From Nocardia inohanensis NBRC 100128 (lineage in GTDB: Bacteria > Actinomycetota > Actinomycetes > Mycobacteriales > Mycobacteriaceae): a stretch of DNA of 64,000 nucleotides. This document shows positions 36,237-45,688 of this stretch, one piece after another. The notes under the pieces are model-generated. The model did not search any database. It had not been told where the DNA came from and saw nothing but the letters and a program-made list of their open reading frames with translations. Position 1 is the first letter of the stretch, and every line of letters starts with the position of its first letter. The position numbers were made by a program, and so were the translations under genes. The stretch lies in NCBI RefSeq assembly GCF_001612945.1, contig NZ_BDBK01000002.1:372001-436000 (forward strand), written 5' to 3'.

Positions 36237-37253
36237 TCAGCTCCTTTTCAGTGTGCCGATACCCAGCGATCCGTTGTTCGATGACATACCAACACCATTG
36301 GATTCCGAAGATTCCCGCACCGCGGCGGCGGCCGGAGCCGGCGCGTCGGGCAGGTTGTCGAAGAAAGCATTGGGCGGTGTGAAGAACAGCGTTCCCGTGA
36401 CGGCGGTCGAGAAATCGAGAATGCGGTCGTAGGCGGCCTCGCCGGTGCCCAGGAACATGCGCTCGAGCATGAGTTCGGGAACCGCGGGGGTGGCCGCGTA
36501 CGCGACGTAGTAGGTGCCGAATTCGCCGCCGGCCACACTGCCGAACGGCATATTGGCGCGCACGATGGTGCCGTTGTCGTCCTGATCGTTCACGGCCACA
36601 TGCGAATCGGCCGGCTTGTCCGCGTCGGAGAGCTCGAAGTCCTCGAGTTTGGTGCGGCCGATGACCCGCTCCTGCTCGGTGACCGAGAGTGCCCGCCAGG
36701 CCTCCAGGTCGTGCAGGTACTTCTGCACGATCACGTAACTGCCGCCGGTGAATTCGGGATCCTCGTCGCCGATCAAACCCACGGCGGCGGCCAGCTGACC
36801 TTCGGGATTCTCGGTGCCGTCCACGAAACCGAGCAGATCGCGCTGCTCGAAATAGCGGAAGCCCACCGTCTCGTCGATGATCGTGGCTGCGCCGGAGAGC
36901 CTTTCGGCGATCTTCATGGCGAGCTCGAAGACCGCGTCCTGGCCTTCGGCCTTGAGATGGAACAGCAGGTCGCCGGGAGTGGCCGGGGCCTGGTGCTTTT
37001 CGCCCTGATAGCCCGGGAACTCGTGCAGTTCAGCGGGTTTGGGGCCACCGAAAAGGCGATCCCACGCTTGTGATCCGATGCTCGTGATGCACGCCAGGCC
37101 CGAGCCGGGCAACCGGAAGCCGACCGAACGACGCAGGCCGGGCAGATCCGCCAGCAAGTCGCGTACTACTGCCTCACCACCCTCGTCGATGGTGGCGACC
37201 AGGAACATCGCGGCGGGCGAGAGCGGGTCGAGAAGCGGCTGTGGCTCAACCAT
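36237..37253 (-). CDS. dyp: Dye-decolorizing peroxidase, encapsulin cargo
   Basis: A 338-residue heme peroxidase of the DyP family. The GFVDGTENP signature (142-150) includes the catalytic Asp145; the proximal heme ligand is His218 (ADSHVA) and the distal Arg is Arg232 (VRANMPFG). After the catalytic domain ends (~300) comes a flexible Ala/Pro/Ser linker and a C-terminal peptide NNGSLGIGTLKRS that matches the known encapsulin cargo-loading consensus (DGSLGIGSLKG-type). It uses H2O2 to oxidise phenolic or dye-like substrates; the natural substrate is unknown. The encapsulin gene follows at once. Confidence 0.95.
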   Translation of the reverse strand: MVEPQPLLDPLSPAAMFLVATIDEGGEAVVRDLLADLPGLRRSVGFRLPGSGLACITSIGSQAWDRLFGGPKPAELHEFPGYQGEKHQAPATPGDLLFHLKAEGQDAVFELAMKIAERLSGAATIIDETVGFRYFEQRDLLGFVDGTENPEGQLAAAVGLIGDEDPEFTGGSYVIVQKYLHDLEAWRALSVTEQERVIGRTKLEDFELSDADKPADSHVAVNDQDDNGTIVRANMPFGSVAGGEFGTYYVAYAATPAVPELMLERMFLGTGEAAYDRILDFSTAVTGTLFFTPPNAFFDNLPDAPAPAAAAVRESSESNGVGMSSNNGSLGIGTLKRS

Positions 37254-37380
37254 GGGCTCCAGCCTAGAGGGCTGGACTGACAGACCGCTTGCCCGGTTGC
37301 CTCCGTGTTGCCTTCCCCACCGTGTGTGGGTTGACGAATTTCTCCGGTGGTTCGAGGGCGAAGCCCCCGGAAACCCGCTT

Positions 37381-37707
37381 CTACTTCGCTACGGTGAGGA
37401 GAAACGCCACGTCGTCAATGGCTTTCACGCTGTGCCGTGCGTTCGGGATCACGATCAAGTCGCCGGCGGAACCCTTCCACTCGTTCGCGCCGCTGATGAG
37501 CGTCAGTACACCGCTCAGCACGAGGAGCGTGGCTTCGCCCGGGTTCTCGTGCTCGGCCAAGCTCTGACCGGCCGTCAGCGCGATCACGGTTTGCCGGAGG
37601 CTGTGGGTGTGACCCCCGCAGATCGTCGATGAGCTGCGTCCGCTCGAAGCGGCGGCGGCCAGCTTCAACTGCTGGCGAGCTACCGCGGTCAGCGATTTCT
37701 TGTCCAT
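37381..37707 (-). CDS. Small cupin-domain protein
   Basis: A 108-residue single-domain cupin: motif 1 region with ALTAGQSLAEHENPGEATLLVLSG, split here as G-(x)-H-(x)-E (~45-68), and motif 2 with GDLIVIPNARHSV (~82-94) carrying the second His. Such proteins bind a metal and act as oxygen sensors, isomerases or stress proteins; the function here is unknown. ATG at 37707 with GAAAGG upstream. It stands alone between the peroxidase promoter region (127 bases, nothing recognised) and folA. Confidence 0.8.
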   Translation of the reverse strand: MDKKSLTAVARQQLKLAAAASSGRSSSTICGGHTHSLRQTVIALTAGQSLAEHENPGEATLLVLSGVLTLISGANEWKGSAGDLIVIPNARHSVKAIDDVAFLLTVAK

Positions 37708-37813
37708 GGACTGCCTTTCGCCGGAATATCGCTGAGTATGCCCGACGAGGTCCGAACCATTCGGCTGTTTCGGAGGTGTGTGTGCAGGATTTGGCGGATG
37801 CGCGATGTCCGCG

Positions 37814-38308
37814 TTATCCGTTCTCCCGTGTATAACGCCGGATGCGATAACGCAGACCCTTGGTGGACTCCCGCCACGGTTCTTCGGGGGCATGCCACTC
37901 GGGGCCGATGCCCGGGGCGTGGCAATCGCCGTCGATGTCGGCGTCCACCTCGGTGATTCGCAATTCGGTCGCGAAAGGCATTGCGGCCCGGTAAATTTCG
38001 CCGCCGCCCATCACCCAGACGGTGCTGTCGCCGGCCAGGTCGAAGGCTTCCGCCAGGGATCCGGCCCGCTCCGCGCCCGCGGCGGACCAATCGGCCTGCC
38101 GGGTCACGACGATATTGCGGCGGCCGTCCAGCGGACGGAAGCGTTCGGGGAGCGAATCCCAGGTGCGCCGGCCCATCACCACGGGATGGCCCCAGGTGAC
38201 GTCCTTGAAGTGCGCCATATCCTCCGGCACCCGCCAGGGAATGGCATTGTCGAGCCCGATCACACCGTCCGGAGTCTGCGCCCAGATCAGACCAACCGTA
38301 CGGCTCAC
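37814..38308 (-). CDS. folA: Dihydrofolate reductase
   Basis: A 164-residue DHFR. Typical features: the N-terminal [21 protein letters not shown] (Trp and the catalytic Asp27-type acidic position in [11 protein letters not shown]), GRRTWDSLP, and [14 protein letters not shown]. It reduces dihydrofolate with NADPH and regenerates the cofactor used by ThyA. The GTG start overlaps the thyA stop as GTGA, so translation is coupled. It is the target of trimethoprim-type drugs. Confidence 0.95.
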   Translation of the reverse strand: MSRTVGLIWAQTPDGVIGLDNAIPWRVPEDMAHFKDVTWGHPVVMGRRTWDSLPERFRPLDGRRNIVVTRQADWSAAGAERAGSLAEAFDLAGDSTVWVMGGGEIYRAAMPFATELRITEVDADIDGDCHAPGIGPEWHAPEEPWRESTKGLRYRIRRYTRENG

Positions 38309-39120
38309 ACCGCCACCGGAGCCTTGATCGCCGGATGGTGCTGGTAATCCACGATTTCCACATCCTCGTACGCGTAATCGAACAGCGTCGGCGCGGGGCG
38401 CAGGTTCAGCTGCGGAAACGGGTACGGCTCCCGGCTCAACTGCTCGCGCACCTGCTCCACATGGTTGTCGTAGATGTGCACATCGCCGCCGGTCCAGATG
38501 AAATCACCGGGCAGCAGCTCGGTCTGCTGCGCCACCATCTGGGTCAGCAGGGCATAGCTGGCGATATTGAACGGCACCCCCAGGAACAGGTCCGCGCTGC
38601 GCTGATACAGCTGGCAGGAGAGCTTGCCGTCGGCCACATAGAACTGGAAGAAGGCGTGGCAGGGGGCCAGCGCCATCTTGTCCAATTCCGCGACGTTCCA
38701 CGCCGACACCAGGATCCGGCGCGAATCCGGATCGGTGCGCAGCGTCTGGAGCACCTGGGAGATCTGATCGACATGGGTGCCGTCCGGGGTCGGCCAGGAC
38801 CGCCACTGCACGCCGTACACCGGACCCAATTCGCCGTCCCGGTCCGCCCATTCGTCCCAGATGCTCACCCCGTGCTCCTGGAGCCACTTCACGTTCGAAT
38901 CGCCGCGCAGGAACCACAGCAACTCGTACACGATCGACTTCAGGTGCACCTTCTTCGTGGTCACCAGCGGAAAACCCTTGGAAAGGTCGTATCGCAATTG
39001 GTGACCGAAGATGCTGCGGGTGCCGGTGCCGGTGCGGTCCGCCTTCGGCGTGCCGTGCTCCAGCACCAGTCGGAGCAGGTCCTCGTACTGGGTGTCTCGG
39101 GCGCTCTCCACGCCTGGCAA
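38305..39120 (-). CDS. thyA: Thymidylate synthase (ThyA)
   Basis: A 271-residue classical Thy[19 protein letters not shown] near the N-terminus, the catalytic Cys in [12 protein letters not shown] (~153), [19 protein letters not shown] (read as LYQRSAD and GVPFNIASY) and the C-terminal KAPVAV. It methylates dUMP with methylene-tetrahydrofolate, giving dTMP and dihydrofolate, which the downstream folA product recycles. The gene is divergent from cobF with only 11 bases between starts, so the promoters overlap. Confidence 0.96.
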   Translation of the reverse strand: MPGVESARDTQYEDLLRLVLEHGTPKADRTGTGTRSIFGHQLRYDLSKGFPLVTTKKVHLKSIVYELLWFLRGDSNVKWLQEHGVSIWDEWADRDGELGPVYGVQWRSWPTPDGTHVDQISQVLQTLRTDPDSRRILVSAWNVAELDKMALAPCHAFFQFYVADGKLSCQLYQRSADLFLGVPFNIASYALLTQMVAQQTELLPGDFIWTGGDVHIYDNHVEQVREQLSREPYPFPQLNLRPAPTLFDYAYEDVEIVDYQHHPAIKAPVAV

Positions 39121-39131
39121 GCTTACGCACC

Positions 39132-39896
39132 GTGAGAAAGCTGTTCGTAGTCGGAATCGGAGCGGGGGATCCGGACCAGGTGACGGTGCAGGCCATCAAG
39201 GCCATGCGCCAGGTGGACGTGTTCTTCGTGATCGGCAAGGGGGCCGAGAAGCAGGAGCTGGTGGATGTGCGCGCCGCCATCCTCGCCGAGCATGTCGAGC
39301 AGCCGTATCGGCTGGTGGAGATCGCCGATCCGCCGCGCGACCGGACGGTGCCGGGCACCGGTGCGGACTCCGCCTACCGGGGCGTGGTCGAGGACTGGCA
39401 CGAACGCCGCGCCGAGATCCTGGAGCGGGCCTTCGCCGAAATTGAGGGCGTCGGCGGCATTCTCGTCTGGGGCGACCCGTCGCTGTACGACAGCACCCTG
39501 CGCATCGTCGAACGGGTGCTCGAGCGCGAACGCCTCAACTTCGACTACGAGGTGATTCCGGGTATCACCAGCGTGCAGGCCCTGGCCGCCGCTCACCGAA
39601 TGGTCCTGCACGAAATCGGCGAACCCGTGCACATCACCACCGGCCGCCGGCTGCGCGAAGAAGGCTTGGCGGCTGGGCAATCCACTCTCGTCATGCTCGA
39701 CGGCGACACCTCCTTCACCGAAGTCCCGGGTGACGACCTCTACATCTGGTGGGGCGCGTACCTCGGCATGCCGGACGAGATCATCGTCGAAGGCCCGCTG
39801 CGCGTGGTCGAACAGCGCATCGTCCGCCGCCGGGCCGCGCTGCGCGAGCAGAAGGGCTGGATCATGGACATCTATCTGCTGCGCCGCGCCCGGTAG
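39132..39896 (+). CDS. cobF: Precorrin-6A synthase (deacetylating)
   Basis: A 254-residue SAM-dependent tetrapyrrole methylase. The N-terminal [20 protein letters not shown] (first motif), [18 protein letters not shown] and [15 protein letters not shown] are the methylase motifs; the overall length and the ITTGRRL and DIYLLRRAR ends match CobF rather than other Cob/Cbi methylases. It methylates C-1 of precorrin-5 and removes acetate in aerobic cobalamin synthesis. No other cob gene is in the window. GTG start 11 bases from the thyA start; the mRNA is probably leaderless or very short-led. Confidence 0.92.
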   Translation: MRKLFVVGIGAGDPDQVTVQAIKAMRQVDVFFVIGKGAEKQELVDVRAAILAEHVEQPYRLVEIADPPRDRTVPGTGADSAYRGVVEDWHERRAEILERAFAEIEGVGGILVWGDPSLYDSTLRIVERVLERERLNFDYEVIPGITSVQALAAAHRMVLHEIGEPVHITTGRRLREEGLAAGQSTLVMLDGDTSFTEVPGDDLYIWWGAYLGMPDEIIVEGPLRVVEQRIVRRRAALREQKGWIMDIYLLRRAR

Positions 39897-39915
39897 TCAA
39901 CCTGCCGCGCACCTC

Positions 39916-39944
39916 TTGACTTGCTACTGGCAGACCGTCAATAG
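39916..39944 (+). promoter_or_regulatory. Candidate sigma-70-type promoter for the acyl-CoA synthetase
   Basis: TTGACT (39916-39921), a 17-bp spacer, then CAATAG (39939-39944). The -35 matches the consensus at 5 of 6 positions and the -10 is weak. It lies about 64 bases before the ATG at 40008. Confidence 0.45.
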
Positions 39945-40007
39945 TCGGTCGGAGGTGTAGTGCGGGTCACAACGCGGTGGCCCGCAGCGTCGCAGCGGAG
40001 GTACGGC

Positions 40008-41630
40008 ATGACAACCCCGATCCAGCGGGCCGAGCAATTGCGCGCCGAGTACGGCGCTCCGGATGCGAACGCGGCGGTGCTGCTGTGTGACCGGCATCCC
40101 GGCGACGCGGTCGCCTTCAGTTTCGTGGCACCCGACCTCTCCGCTGCCGATGTGACCTTCGGTGAATTGCGGGAGCGGTCCGAGCGGGTCGCGGCGGCGC
40201 TGCTGGAACTCGGTGTGCGCGAAGGGGATCGGGTCGCCACGCTGATGGGGAAGTCACAGGAGCTGGTGGTGGCGCTGCTCGCCGTCTGGCGGATCGGGGC
40301 GGTGCACGTGCCGCTCTTCACCGCCTTCGCGCCCGGGGCGATCGCCATGCGGGTCAACGGGAACGGGACCGTGCTCGTCATCACCGACGGCGCCCAACGC
40401 GCGAAACTCGAACCGGGGGAGGATCTTCCGGCCGAACGCGAGTGGCGCGTGGTCACCACCGGCGAGCCGGTCGGCGATGACATCGCCTTCGCCTCGCTAC
40501 TCGAAAACACCGGCCCCGCACCGGAATCGGTGGCCATCGGCGGTGACGGCGTGCTGGTGGAGCTCTTCACCTCCGGGACGACCGGCACCCCGAAGGCCGT
40601 CCCCATGCGCCTGGCCGGCATGGCGGGCGTGGTCATGTACCTCGAATACGGCATCGATTACGCCGACGGCGACGTCTTCTGGAATATCGCCGATCCCGGC
40701 TGGGCCTACGGTCTCTACATCGCCATCCTCGCTCCGATGGCGACCGGCCGCCGCAGCCTGCTGCTCTGCGCGCCCTTCGAACCGGCGCTCACCTGGCAGG
40801 TCTTGAAAACCTTCGGCGTCACCAACTTCGCCGCCGCCCCCACCGTCTACCGTGCCCTCCGCAATGCGCCCGCCCCCGACGGTCTGGTGCTGCGCCACCT
40901 CTCGTCGGCGGGCGAGCCGCTCACCCCCGATGTCATCACCTGGTCGAAACAGGTGCTGGGAGTGGAGATCCGCGACCATTACGGCCAAACCGAAACCGGT
41001 ATGACGGTGGTCAACGCCTGGCATCCCGACCTCATCGCCGATATCAAGACCGGCTCCATGGGCCACGCCGTGCCCGGCTATACGGTCGAGGTACTCGGCC
41101 TGGAATCCGACGATCCGGCTCCCGTGGGCGAGCCCGGCCGTGTCGCCATCGCCACCGACAGCCCGCTGCTGACCTTCCGCGGATACCGAGACGCCCCCGA
41201 GCGCTCCGCCGCCCGCTTCACCCCCGACGGCCGCTGGTACCTCACCGGCGACGTCGCCTCCCGGGACGCCGACGGCTACCTGACCTTCGCTTCCCGGGAT
41301 GACGACGTCATCCTCATGGCGGGCTATCGAATCGGCCCCTTCGAAGTGGAAAGCGTTCTCACCAGCCACGATTCGATCTCCGAAGCCGCCGTGATCGGCG
41401 TGCCCGACGAACTGCGCGGCGAGGTCCTGATCGCCATCGCCGTGCCCGCGCCCGGCATCACCCCGGACGCCGGGCTCACCACCGACCTTCAGCGATTGGT
41501 CAAACAGAAGCTGGCCGCCCACGTCTATCCACGCCGCATCCACTACCTCCCCGAGCTGCCGAAAACACCCAGCGGCAAGGTCCAGCGCTTCCTGTTGCGC
41601 CACCAGTTCGAAAGCGCCGAACCCGTGTAG
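40008..41630 (+). CDS. Acyl-CoA synthetase (AMP-forming)
   Basis: A 540-residue ANL enzyme. The P-loop is FTSGTTGTPKAVP (~189-201), the aromatic motif HYGQTETG (~326-333), the hinge region YLTGDVASRDADGYLTFASRDDD (read as GDVASRDADG and SRDDD) and the C-terminal lysine in TPSGKVQRF (~521). Length and motifs (DPGWAYG, GEPLTPDVI) fit acetate/medium-chain acyl-CoA synthetases. It makes an acyl-CoA via acyl-AMP; chain length is undetermined. ATG at 40008 follows GGAGG; the frame starts 16 codons earlier at 39960 without a better ribosome site. Confidence 0.9.
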   Translation: MTTPIQRAEQLRAEYGAPDANAAVLLCDRHPGDAVAFSFVAPDLSAADVTFGELRERSERVAAALLELGVREGDRVATLMGKSQELVVALLAVWRIGAVHVPLFTAFAPGAIAMRVNGNGTVLVITDGAQRAKLEPGEDLPAEREWRVVTTGEPVGDDIAFASLLENTGPAPESVAIGGDGVLVELFTSGTTGTPKAVPMRLAGMAGVVMYLEYGIDYADGDVFWNIADPGWAYGLYIAILAPMATGRRSLLLCAPFEPALTWQVLKTFGVTNFAAAPTVYRALRNAPAPDGLVLRHLSSAGEPLTPDVITWSKQVLGVEIRDHYGQTETGMTVVNAWHPDLIADIKTGSMGHAVPGYTVEVLGLESDDPAPVGEPGRVAIATDSPLLTFRGYRDAPERSAARFTPDGRWYLTGDVASRDADGYLTFASRDDDVILMAGYRIGPFEVESVLTSHDSISEAAVIGVPDELRGEVLIAIAVPAPGITPDAGLTTDLQRLVKQKLAAHVYPRRIHYLPELPKTPSGKVQRFLLRHQFESAEPV

Positions 41631-41634
41631 CCGA

Positions 41635-42450
41635 TCAGCCGGTGACGAAGCGGCCGGCATTGCCGGCCGCCCATTGCGTGAAGGTGGTGGCCGGGCGACC
41701 GGTGATGTCCTGGACGCTGGTGACGGGCAGGGACGACGGGTCCGGTTGGTAACCGCCGAGCACGTTGTCCACATACCATTCGGCGTTATCGCCCATGGTG
41801 GGAGTCAAGGCCGCGATGGTTTCCGCGCGGGAGGATTCCTCGAACCTGAGGTCGCGGCCCAGCGCCGAGGCGATCCGGTCGAGAAGTTCGGTGCGGCTGA
41901 GGACCTCCGGGCCCGCCAGCGGGTAGGCGCGGCCGGAATGGGTGTCCGAGAGCAGGGCGGTGGCGGCCACCGCGGCGATATCGTCCATGGCGACGGGTGC
42001 GCTCGCGGCATTCGGCCAGGGTTCGCGGACGGCTCCGGTTTCGCGGATCTGCTGCGACCAGATCAGCGTGTTCTCCATGAAATCGGCCGGCCACAGGTGC
42101 GTCCAGTCCAAACCGCTCTCCTCGACCGCCGTGCAGACGGTGCCCCACCAGCTCTCCGGCTCGCCCGACAAGTCCACGACCCGCCGCACCCCCGCCGCCC
42201 GGGCCAGGGCCAGCACCTCGGTCACGTTCTCCGGGGCAGGCGCCAGATACATCCGTTCGACCCCTTCGAAGGCCGCGGGCAGCGTGTCCGGCCGGCGCAG
42301 GTAGCCCTCGGCCACTTCCACTCCCGCGGGCAGCGCCGCCTTCTTCGGGTCGGTGGTCAACGCGCGAATACTGTTGGCGCCCTGCGCCACCAGCTGATCG
42401 ACAACTTTCCGTCCGATGTTCGCGGTAGCTCCGGTAACCAGAATCGTCAT
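41635..42450 (-). CDS. NmrA-like NAD(P)-binding protein
   Basis: A 271-residue atypical short-chain dehydrogenase. The Rossmann motif is ILVTGATANIGRKVVDQL (GxxGxxG type, ~3-20). The usual YxxxK catalytic pair is absent, as in NmrA/HSCARG redox sensors and NAD(P)H:quinone-reductase QorB-like proteins. The C-terminal region (YPLAGPEVLSRTELLDRI) matches that group. The role is probably redox sensing or quinone reduction. It is convergent with the acyl-CoA synthetase (4 bases between stops) and divergent from the DNA glycosylase gene. Confidence 0.85.
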   Translation of the reverse strand: MTILVTGATANIGRKVVDQLVAQGANSIRALTTDPKKAALPAGVEVAEGYLRRPDTLPAAFEGVERMYLAPAPENVTEVLALARAAGVRRVVDLSGEPESWWGTVCTAVEESGLDWTHLWPADFMENTLIWSQQIRETGAVREPWPNAASAPVAMDDIAAVAATALLSDTHSGRAYPLAGPEVLSRTELLDRIASALGRDLRFEESSRAETIAALTPTMGDNAEWYVDNVLGGYQPDPSSLPVTSVQDITGRPATTFTQWAAGNAGRFVTG

Positions 42451-42587
42451 CCGATCGACACTAGCGCGAGAGTCCTCCCGCCCGCCCATGGCCGCAGCCC
42501 GCGGACCGGGGTGTGGTGTTCGGCTGACACCGAAGCGGGGTACTTCGCTTCCCGTTCGTGCCGGGATTTGTCGGTAGGCTGCTTGAT

Positions 42588-43454
42588 GTGCCCGAATTAC
42601 CGGAAATCGTGGCGCTCGAGCAGTTTCTCGCCGAGCATGCCGTCGGTGCGGTCGTTGGACGGATCGACGTCGCGGCGCTGAGCGTGCTCAAGACCTTCGA
42701 TCCGCCGGTGACGGCGCTGTCCGGCCGGGATGTCACCGGGGTCGGGCATTGGGGAAAACATCTGGGGATGGATTGCGATGGGATCTGGCTGATCACCCAT
42801 CTGTCCCGGGGCGGATGGCTGCGGTGGGTGGATGAGCCGAGCGCCGCCGCGCCCAAACCCGGGAAGGGGCCGCTGGCCCTGCGGGTGCACTTCTTCACGC
42901 CGGCCGGTTCGACGCCCGCCTTCGATCTGACCGAGGCGGGGACGAAGAAGCGGATGGCGGTGTGGGTGACCAGCGATCCGCTCTCCATCCCGAGCATCGC
43001 GAAACTCGGGCCCGATGCGCTGGCGGTGAGCGAGATCGAATTCGGGGAGATCGTGCACAGCACCTCCCAGCGGGTGAAGAACGCCATCACCGACCAGATG
43101 CTGATCGCCGGTATCGGCAATGCCTACTCCGACGAGATCCTGCACAAGGCCAAGCTCTCACCCTTCGCCAATGCGGGCAGCCTGGACGCGGAGCAGACGG
43201 CGCGCCTCTACAACGCCATGCGCGCCACCCTCTCCGACGCCATCGAGCGCTCGGTGGGTCAGGACGCCGCCCGCCTGAAGGGCGAGAAGCGTTCCGGCTT
43301 CCAAGTGCACGCCCGCACCGGCCTGCCCTGCCCGATCTGCGGCGACACCGTCCGCGAAGTCGCCTACGCCGACAAGTCCTTCCAGTACTGCCCCACCTGT
43401 CAGACCGGCGGCAAAATCCTCGCCGACCGCCGAATGTCGCGCCTGCTCAAGTAG
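42588..43454 (+). CDS. Fpg/Nei-family DNA glycosylase
   Basis: A 288-residue base-excision repair enzyme. The GTG at 42588 puts the catalytic Pro and Glu at positions 2-3 (M-P-E-L-P-E), as required; the open frame 10 codons upstream would destroy this. The helix-2-turn-helix is in DQMLIAGIGNAYSDEILHKA (~168-187), and a C-terminal zinc finger has CPIC, 16 residues, then CPTC. It removes oxidised bases and cleaves the abasic site. The mix of PELPEI start and the long middle region does not separate Fpg from Nei paralogues. Confidence 0.92.
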   Translation: MPELPEIVALEQFLAEHAVGAVVGRIDVAALSVLKTFDPPVTALSGRDVTGVGHWGKHLGMDCDGIWLITHLSRGGWLRWVDEPSAAAPKPGKGPLALRVHFFTPAGSTPAFDLTEAGTKKRMAVWVTSDPLSIPSIAKLGPDALAVSEIEFGEIVHSTSQRVKNAITDQMLIAGIGNAYSDEILHKAKLSPFANAGSLDAEQTARLYNAMRATLSDAIERSVGQDAARLKGEKRSGFQVHARTGLPCPICGDTVREVAYADKSFQYCPTCQTGGKILADRRMSRLLK

Positions 43455-43459
43455 TTTCG

Positions 43460-44143
43460 CTAGCGGTTCACGACATCGCAGCGGGCGAGGACGTGGGCGG
43501 GGGTCTCGATGCCGGGGGCCAGGTCGTCCGCGGGGACCGGGGCCTCGAAGATCTGCCGCAGCGGCAGCACACCGGCCCAGGCGGAATCCGGTTTGATATC
43601 GGCCTCGTCGTCTCGCGGGCCGCCGGCGCGGACCTTCACCGAGGCTTCGGCGAGGTCGACGGCGAGGACCAGGGTGGCGGCCATTTCCTTCTTGCTGGGT
43701 GGGCGGACTTCGTCCCACGCGCCGGGGGCGGCCTGCTCGACGATTACGCGCAGGGCATGCAGGCGCTCCTCGGGATCGGTGAGTTCGGTTGGGCGGGCGT
43801 GGATTACGGCGGAGCGGTAGTTCATGGAGAAGTGCATGGCGGAGCGGGCGTAGACGATGCCGTCCACATGGGTGACGGCAATGGAGATGTCGCCGAGCAT
43901 GGCGGCGCGCAGGTTGCCGGCGCCGGTGGAGCCGTGCAGGTAGAGGGTGTCGCCGTCGCGGCCGTAGATGGTGGGGATCACCACCGGAGCCCCGTGCATG
44001 ACGACGCCCAGATGGCAGAGCAGGCCCGCGTCGAGCGTCTCGTACAGGTCGGCGCGGTCGGTGCGGCCGCGCTCCTTCGAGCGAGTGAGGGTGCTGCGCG
44101 GGGTGGCGGACAGCGGGGGCCGGGTCTGGGCTGGCTCGGTCAT
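43460..44143 (-). CDS. PNPOx-like flavin-binding protein
   Basis: A 227-residue split-barrel protein of the pyridoxamine-phosphate-oxidase-like superfamily. Visible features: RADLYETLDAGLLCHLGVV, PVVIPTIYGRDGDTLYLHGS, and MNYRSAVIHARPTELTDPEE. It resembles NimA-type nitroreductases and other FMN- or F420-binding members; the cofactor is not certain. It is divergent from a MocR-type regulator 80 bases away, a pairing typical of pyridoxal-sensing regulation. Convergent with the glycosylase gene, 5 bases between stops. Confidence 0.87.
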   Translation of the reverse strand: MTEPAQTRPPLSATPRSTLTRSKERGRTDRADLYETLDAGLLCHLGVVMHGAPVVIPTIYGRDGDTLYLHGSTGAGNLRAAMLGDISIAVTHVDGIVYARSAMHFSMNYRSAVIHARPTELTDPEERLHALRVIVEQAAPGAWDEVRPPSKKEMAATLVLAVDLAEASVKVRAGGPRDDEADIKPDSAWAGVLPLRQIFEAPVPADDLAPGIETPAHVLARCDVVNR

Positions 44144-44165
44144 GAGACCAGCATGGCTAGCGGAG

Positions 44166-44184
44166 TGGCATTATTGAATAGCCA
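44166..44184. promoter_or_regulatory. Possible operator between the PNPOx-like and MocR genes
   Basis: TGGC (44166-44169) and GCCA (44181-44184) flank an AT-rich 11-bp core in an otherwise GC-rich space between divergent starts. The core may itself be a promoter element. Confidence 0.3.
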
Positions 44185-44223
44185 ATTCCCGGTAGATTTC
44201 GCAGACCACTTCGGAGGGTATCG

Positions 44224-45627
44224 ATGCAGTCGGCGCGGGCGGTCGCGGTCGAGGATCTGCCCATCGGGATCGATCGGGCGGCAGAGGTGCCGCTCTCGGT
44301 GCAGGTCGCGGACGGTCTGCGGCAGGCGGCGGCGGACGGTGCGCTGGCGGTGGGAGACCGGCTGCCCTCGTCTCGCGATCTGGCCGCGCGGCTGGGGGTG
44401 AGCCGGAGCGTGGTCACCGCCGCGTACGAGCAATTGCACGCGGAGGGGTGGCTCGGTGGGCGGCATGGGTCGGGGACCTATCTGACGGCGGCTCCGCAGC
44501 CGGTGCGGGTACGGGCGGCCGGGGGAAGCCGGCCCGATCCGCTGGCCGGACTGCTGGATTTGGGGGCGGGCGCGCCGTCCGTCGAAACCCTGGACGCGTC
44601 GGCTTGGCGGCGGGCCTGGCGGCTGGCTTCGGATCGAACGCCGGTGGTGCGCAGGGATCGGGCGGGGGAGCCGGAGTATCGGGCGGCGGTGGCGGAGCAT
44701 CTGCTGCGGCATCGCGGGCTGGTGGCCGGCGCGGGGAGCGTGGTGCTCTCCACCGCCGGAACCAGTGCTGCCGTAAGGGAACTCGCCGCGGCGCTGTGGC
44801 GGCCGGGTGATGCGGTAGCCATCGAGGATCCGGGGTATGCGCGGGCGGCGGGGGCGTTCCGGGCGGCGGGACTGCGCCTGGTCCCGGTGCCGGTCGATGC
44901 CGGCGGATTGCGGGTGGATCTGCTGCCGGACGATGTCAAGGCGGTGTATTGCACTCCCGCGCACCAGTTCCCGCTCGGCGCACGCATGCTCGCCGCACGC
45001 CGGGTCGAGCTGATCGAATTCGCGCGCCGCACCGGAGCTCTGGTCATCGAGGACGATTACGACGGCGAATTGCGTTACGACACCGCACCTTTGCCGCTGC
45101 TGGCCACTCTCGCCCCGGACCTCGTCGTGCACCTGGGCACCACCAGCAAGATCCTCACCCCGACCCTCGGCGTGGGCTGGCTGGTCGCGGCCCCCGCCAT
45201 CGCCGATGCCGTGCTCGGCTATCGCGAACTCACCGGCACCTCCCCGGCTCCGGCCGGACAGCTGGTGGTCGCCGAGCTCGCCCGCAACGGCGATCTGGCG
45301 CGGCACCTGCGCCGCCTGCGCCGGGAGATGCCGCCGCGCCGCGCCCTGGTGGTCGAGGAGCTCAGGGGCCGCGGCCTCGAGGTGCGCGGCGACGACGCGG
45401 GCTCGCACATCGTGGTCCCGCTGGCGTCGCAGGCGCAGGAGGATCGCGCGGTCACCGCGGCCCGCGCCGCCGGTCTGTACCTGGACGCGCTGGGCCGCCA
45501 CCACATCGGTCCCCGTCATGCCTTCGGAATCGCGCTCGGCTACGCCGCCCTGCCGAGCGCGGACCTGCCGCGTGCGGTCCGGTTGGCCGGGGATGTCCTT
45601 TCCCGGGTCGTAGAGTGGACCGGGTGA
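44224..45627 (+). CDS. MocR/PdxR-type regulator
   Basis: A 467-residue protein: GntR winged helix at ~25-90 (LPSSRDLAARLGVSRSVVTAAY) and a fold-type I aminotransferase domain with EDDYDGELRY (~278-287) and the PLP lysine in GTTSKILTPTLG (~306-317). It is the second such regulator in the window and, like the first, is divergent from a small enzyme, here a PNPOx-like protein. GGAGGG lies 6 bases before ATG 44224. Control of the divergent gene is the usual arrangement; whether the signal is PLP, GABA or another amine cannot be read from the sequence. Confidence 0.9.
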   Translation: MQSARAVAVEDLPIGIDRAAEVPLSVQVADGLRQAAADGALAVGDRLPSSRDLAARLGVSRSVVTAAYEQLHAEGWLGGRHGSGTYLTAAPQPVRVRAAGGSRPDPLAGLLDLGAGAPSVETLDASAWRRAWRLASDRTPVVRRDRAGEPEYRAAVAEHLLRHRGLVAGAGSVVLSTAGTSAAVRELAAALWRPGDAVAIEDPGYARAAGAFRAAGLRLVPVPVDAGGLRVDLLPDDVKAVYCTPAHQFPLGARMLAARRVELIEFARRTGALVIEDDYDGELRYDTAPLPLLATLAPDLVVHLGTTSKILTPTLGVGWLVAAPAIADAVLGYRELTGTSPAPAGQLVVAELARNGDLARHLRRLRREMPPRRALVVEELRGRGLEVRGDDAGSHIVVPLASQAQEDRAVTAARAAGLYLDALGRHHIGPRHAFGIALGYAALPSADLPRAVRLAGDVLSRVVEWTG

Positions 45628-45688
45628 GCAGGCGGGCCCGGTAGCGATCCGGCGGGGCCCGCGACCGACCTACCGGAGCGGAGGCTGC

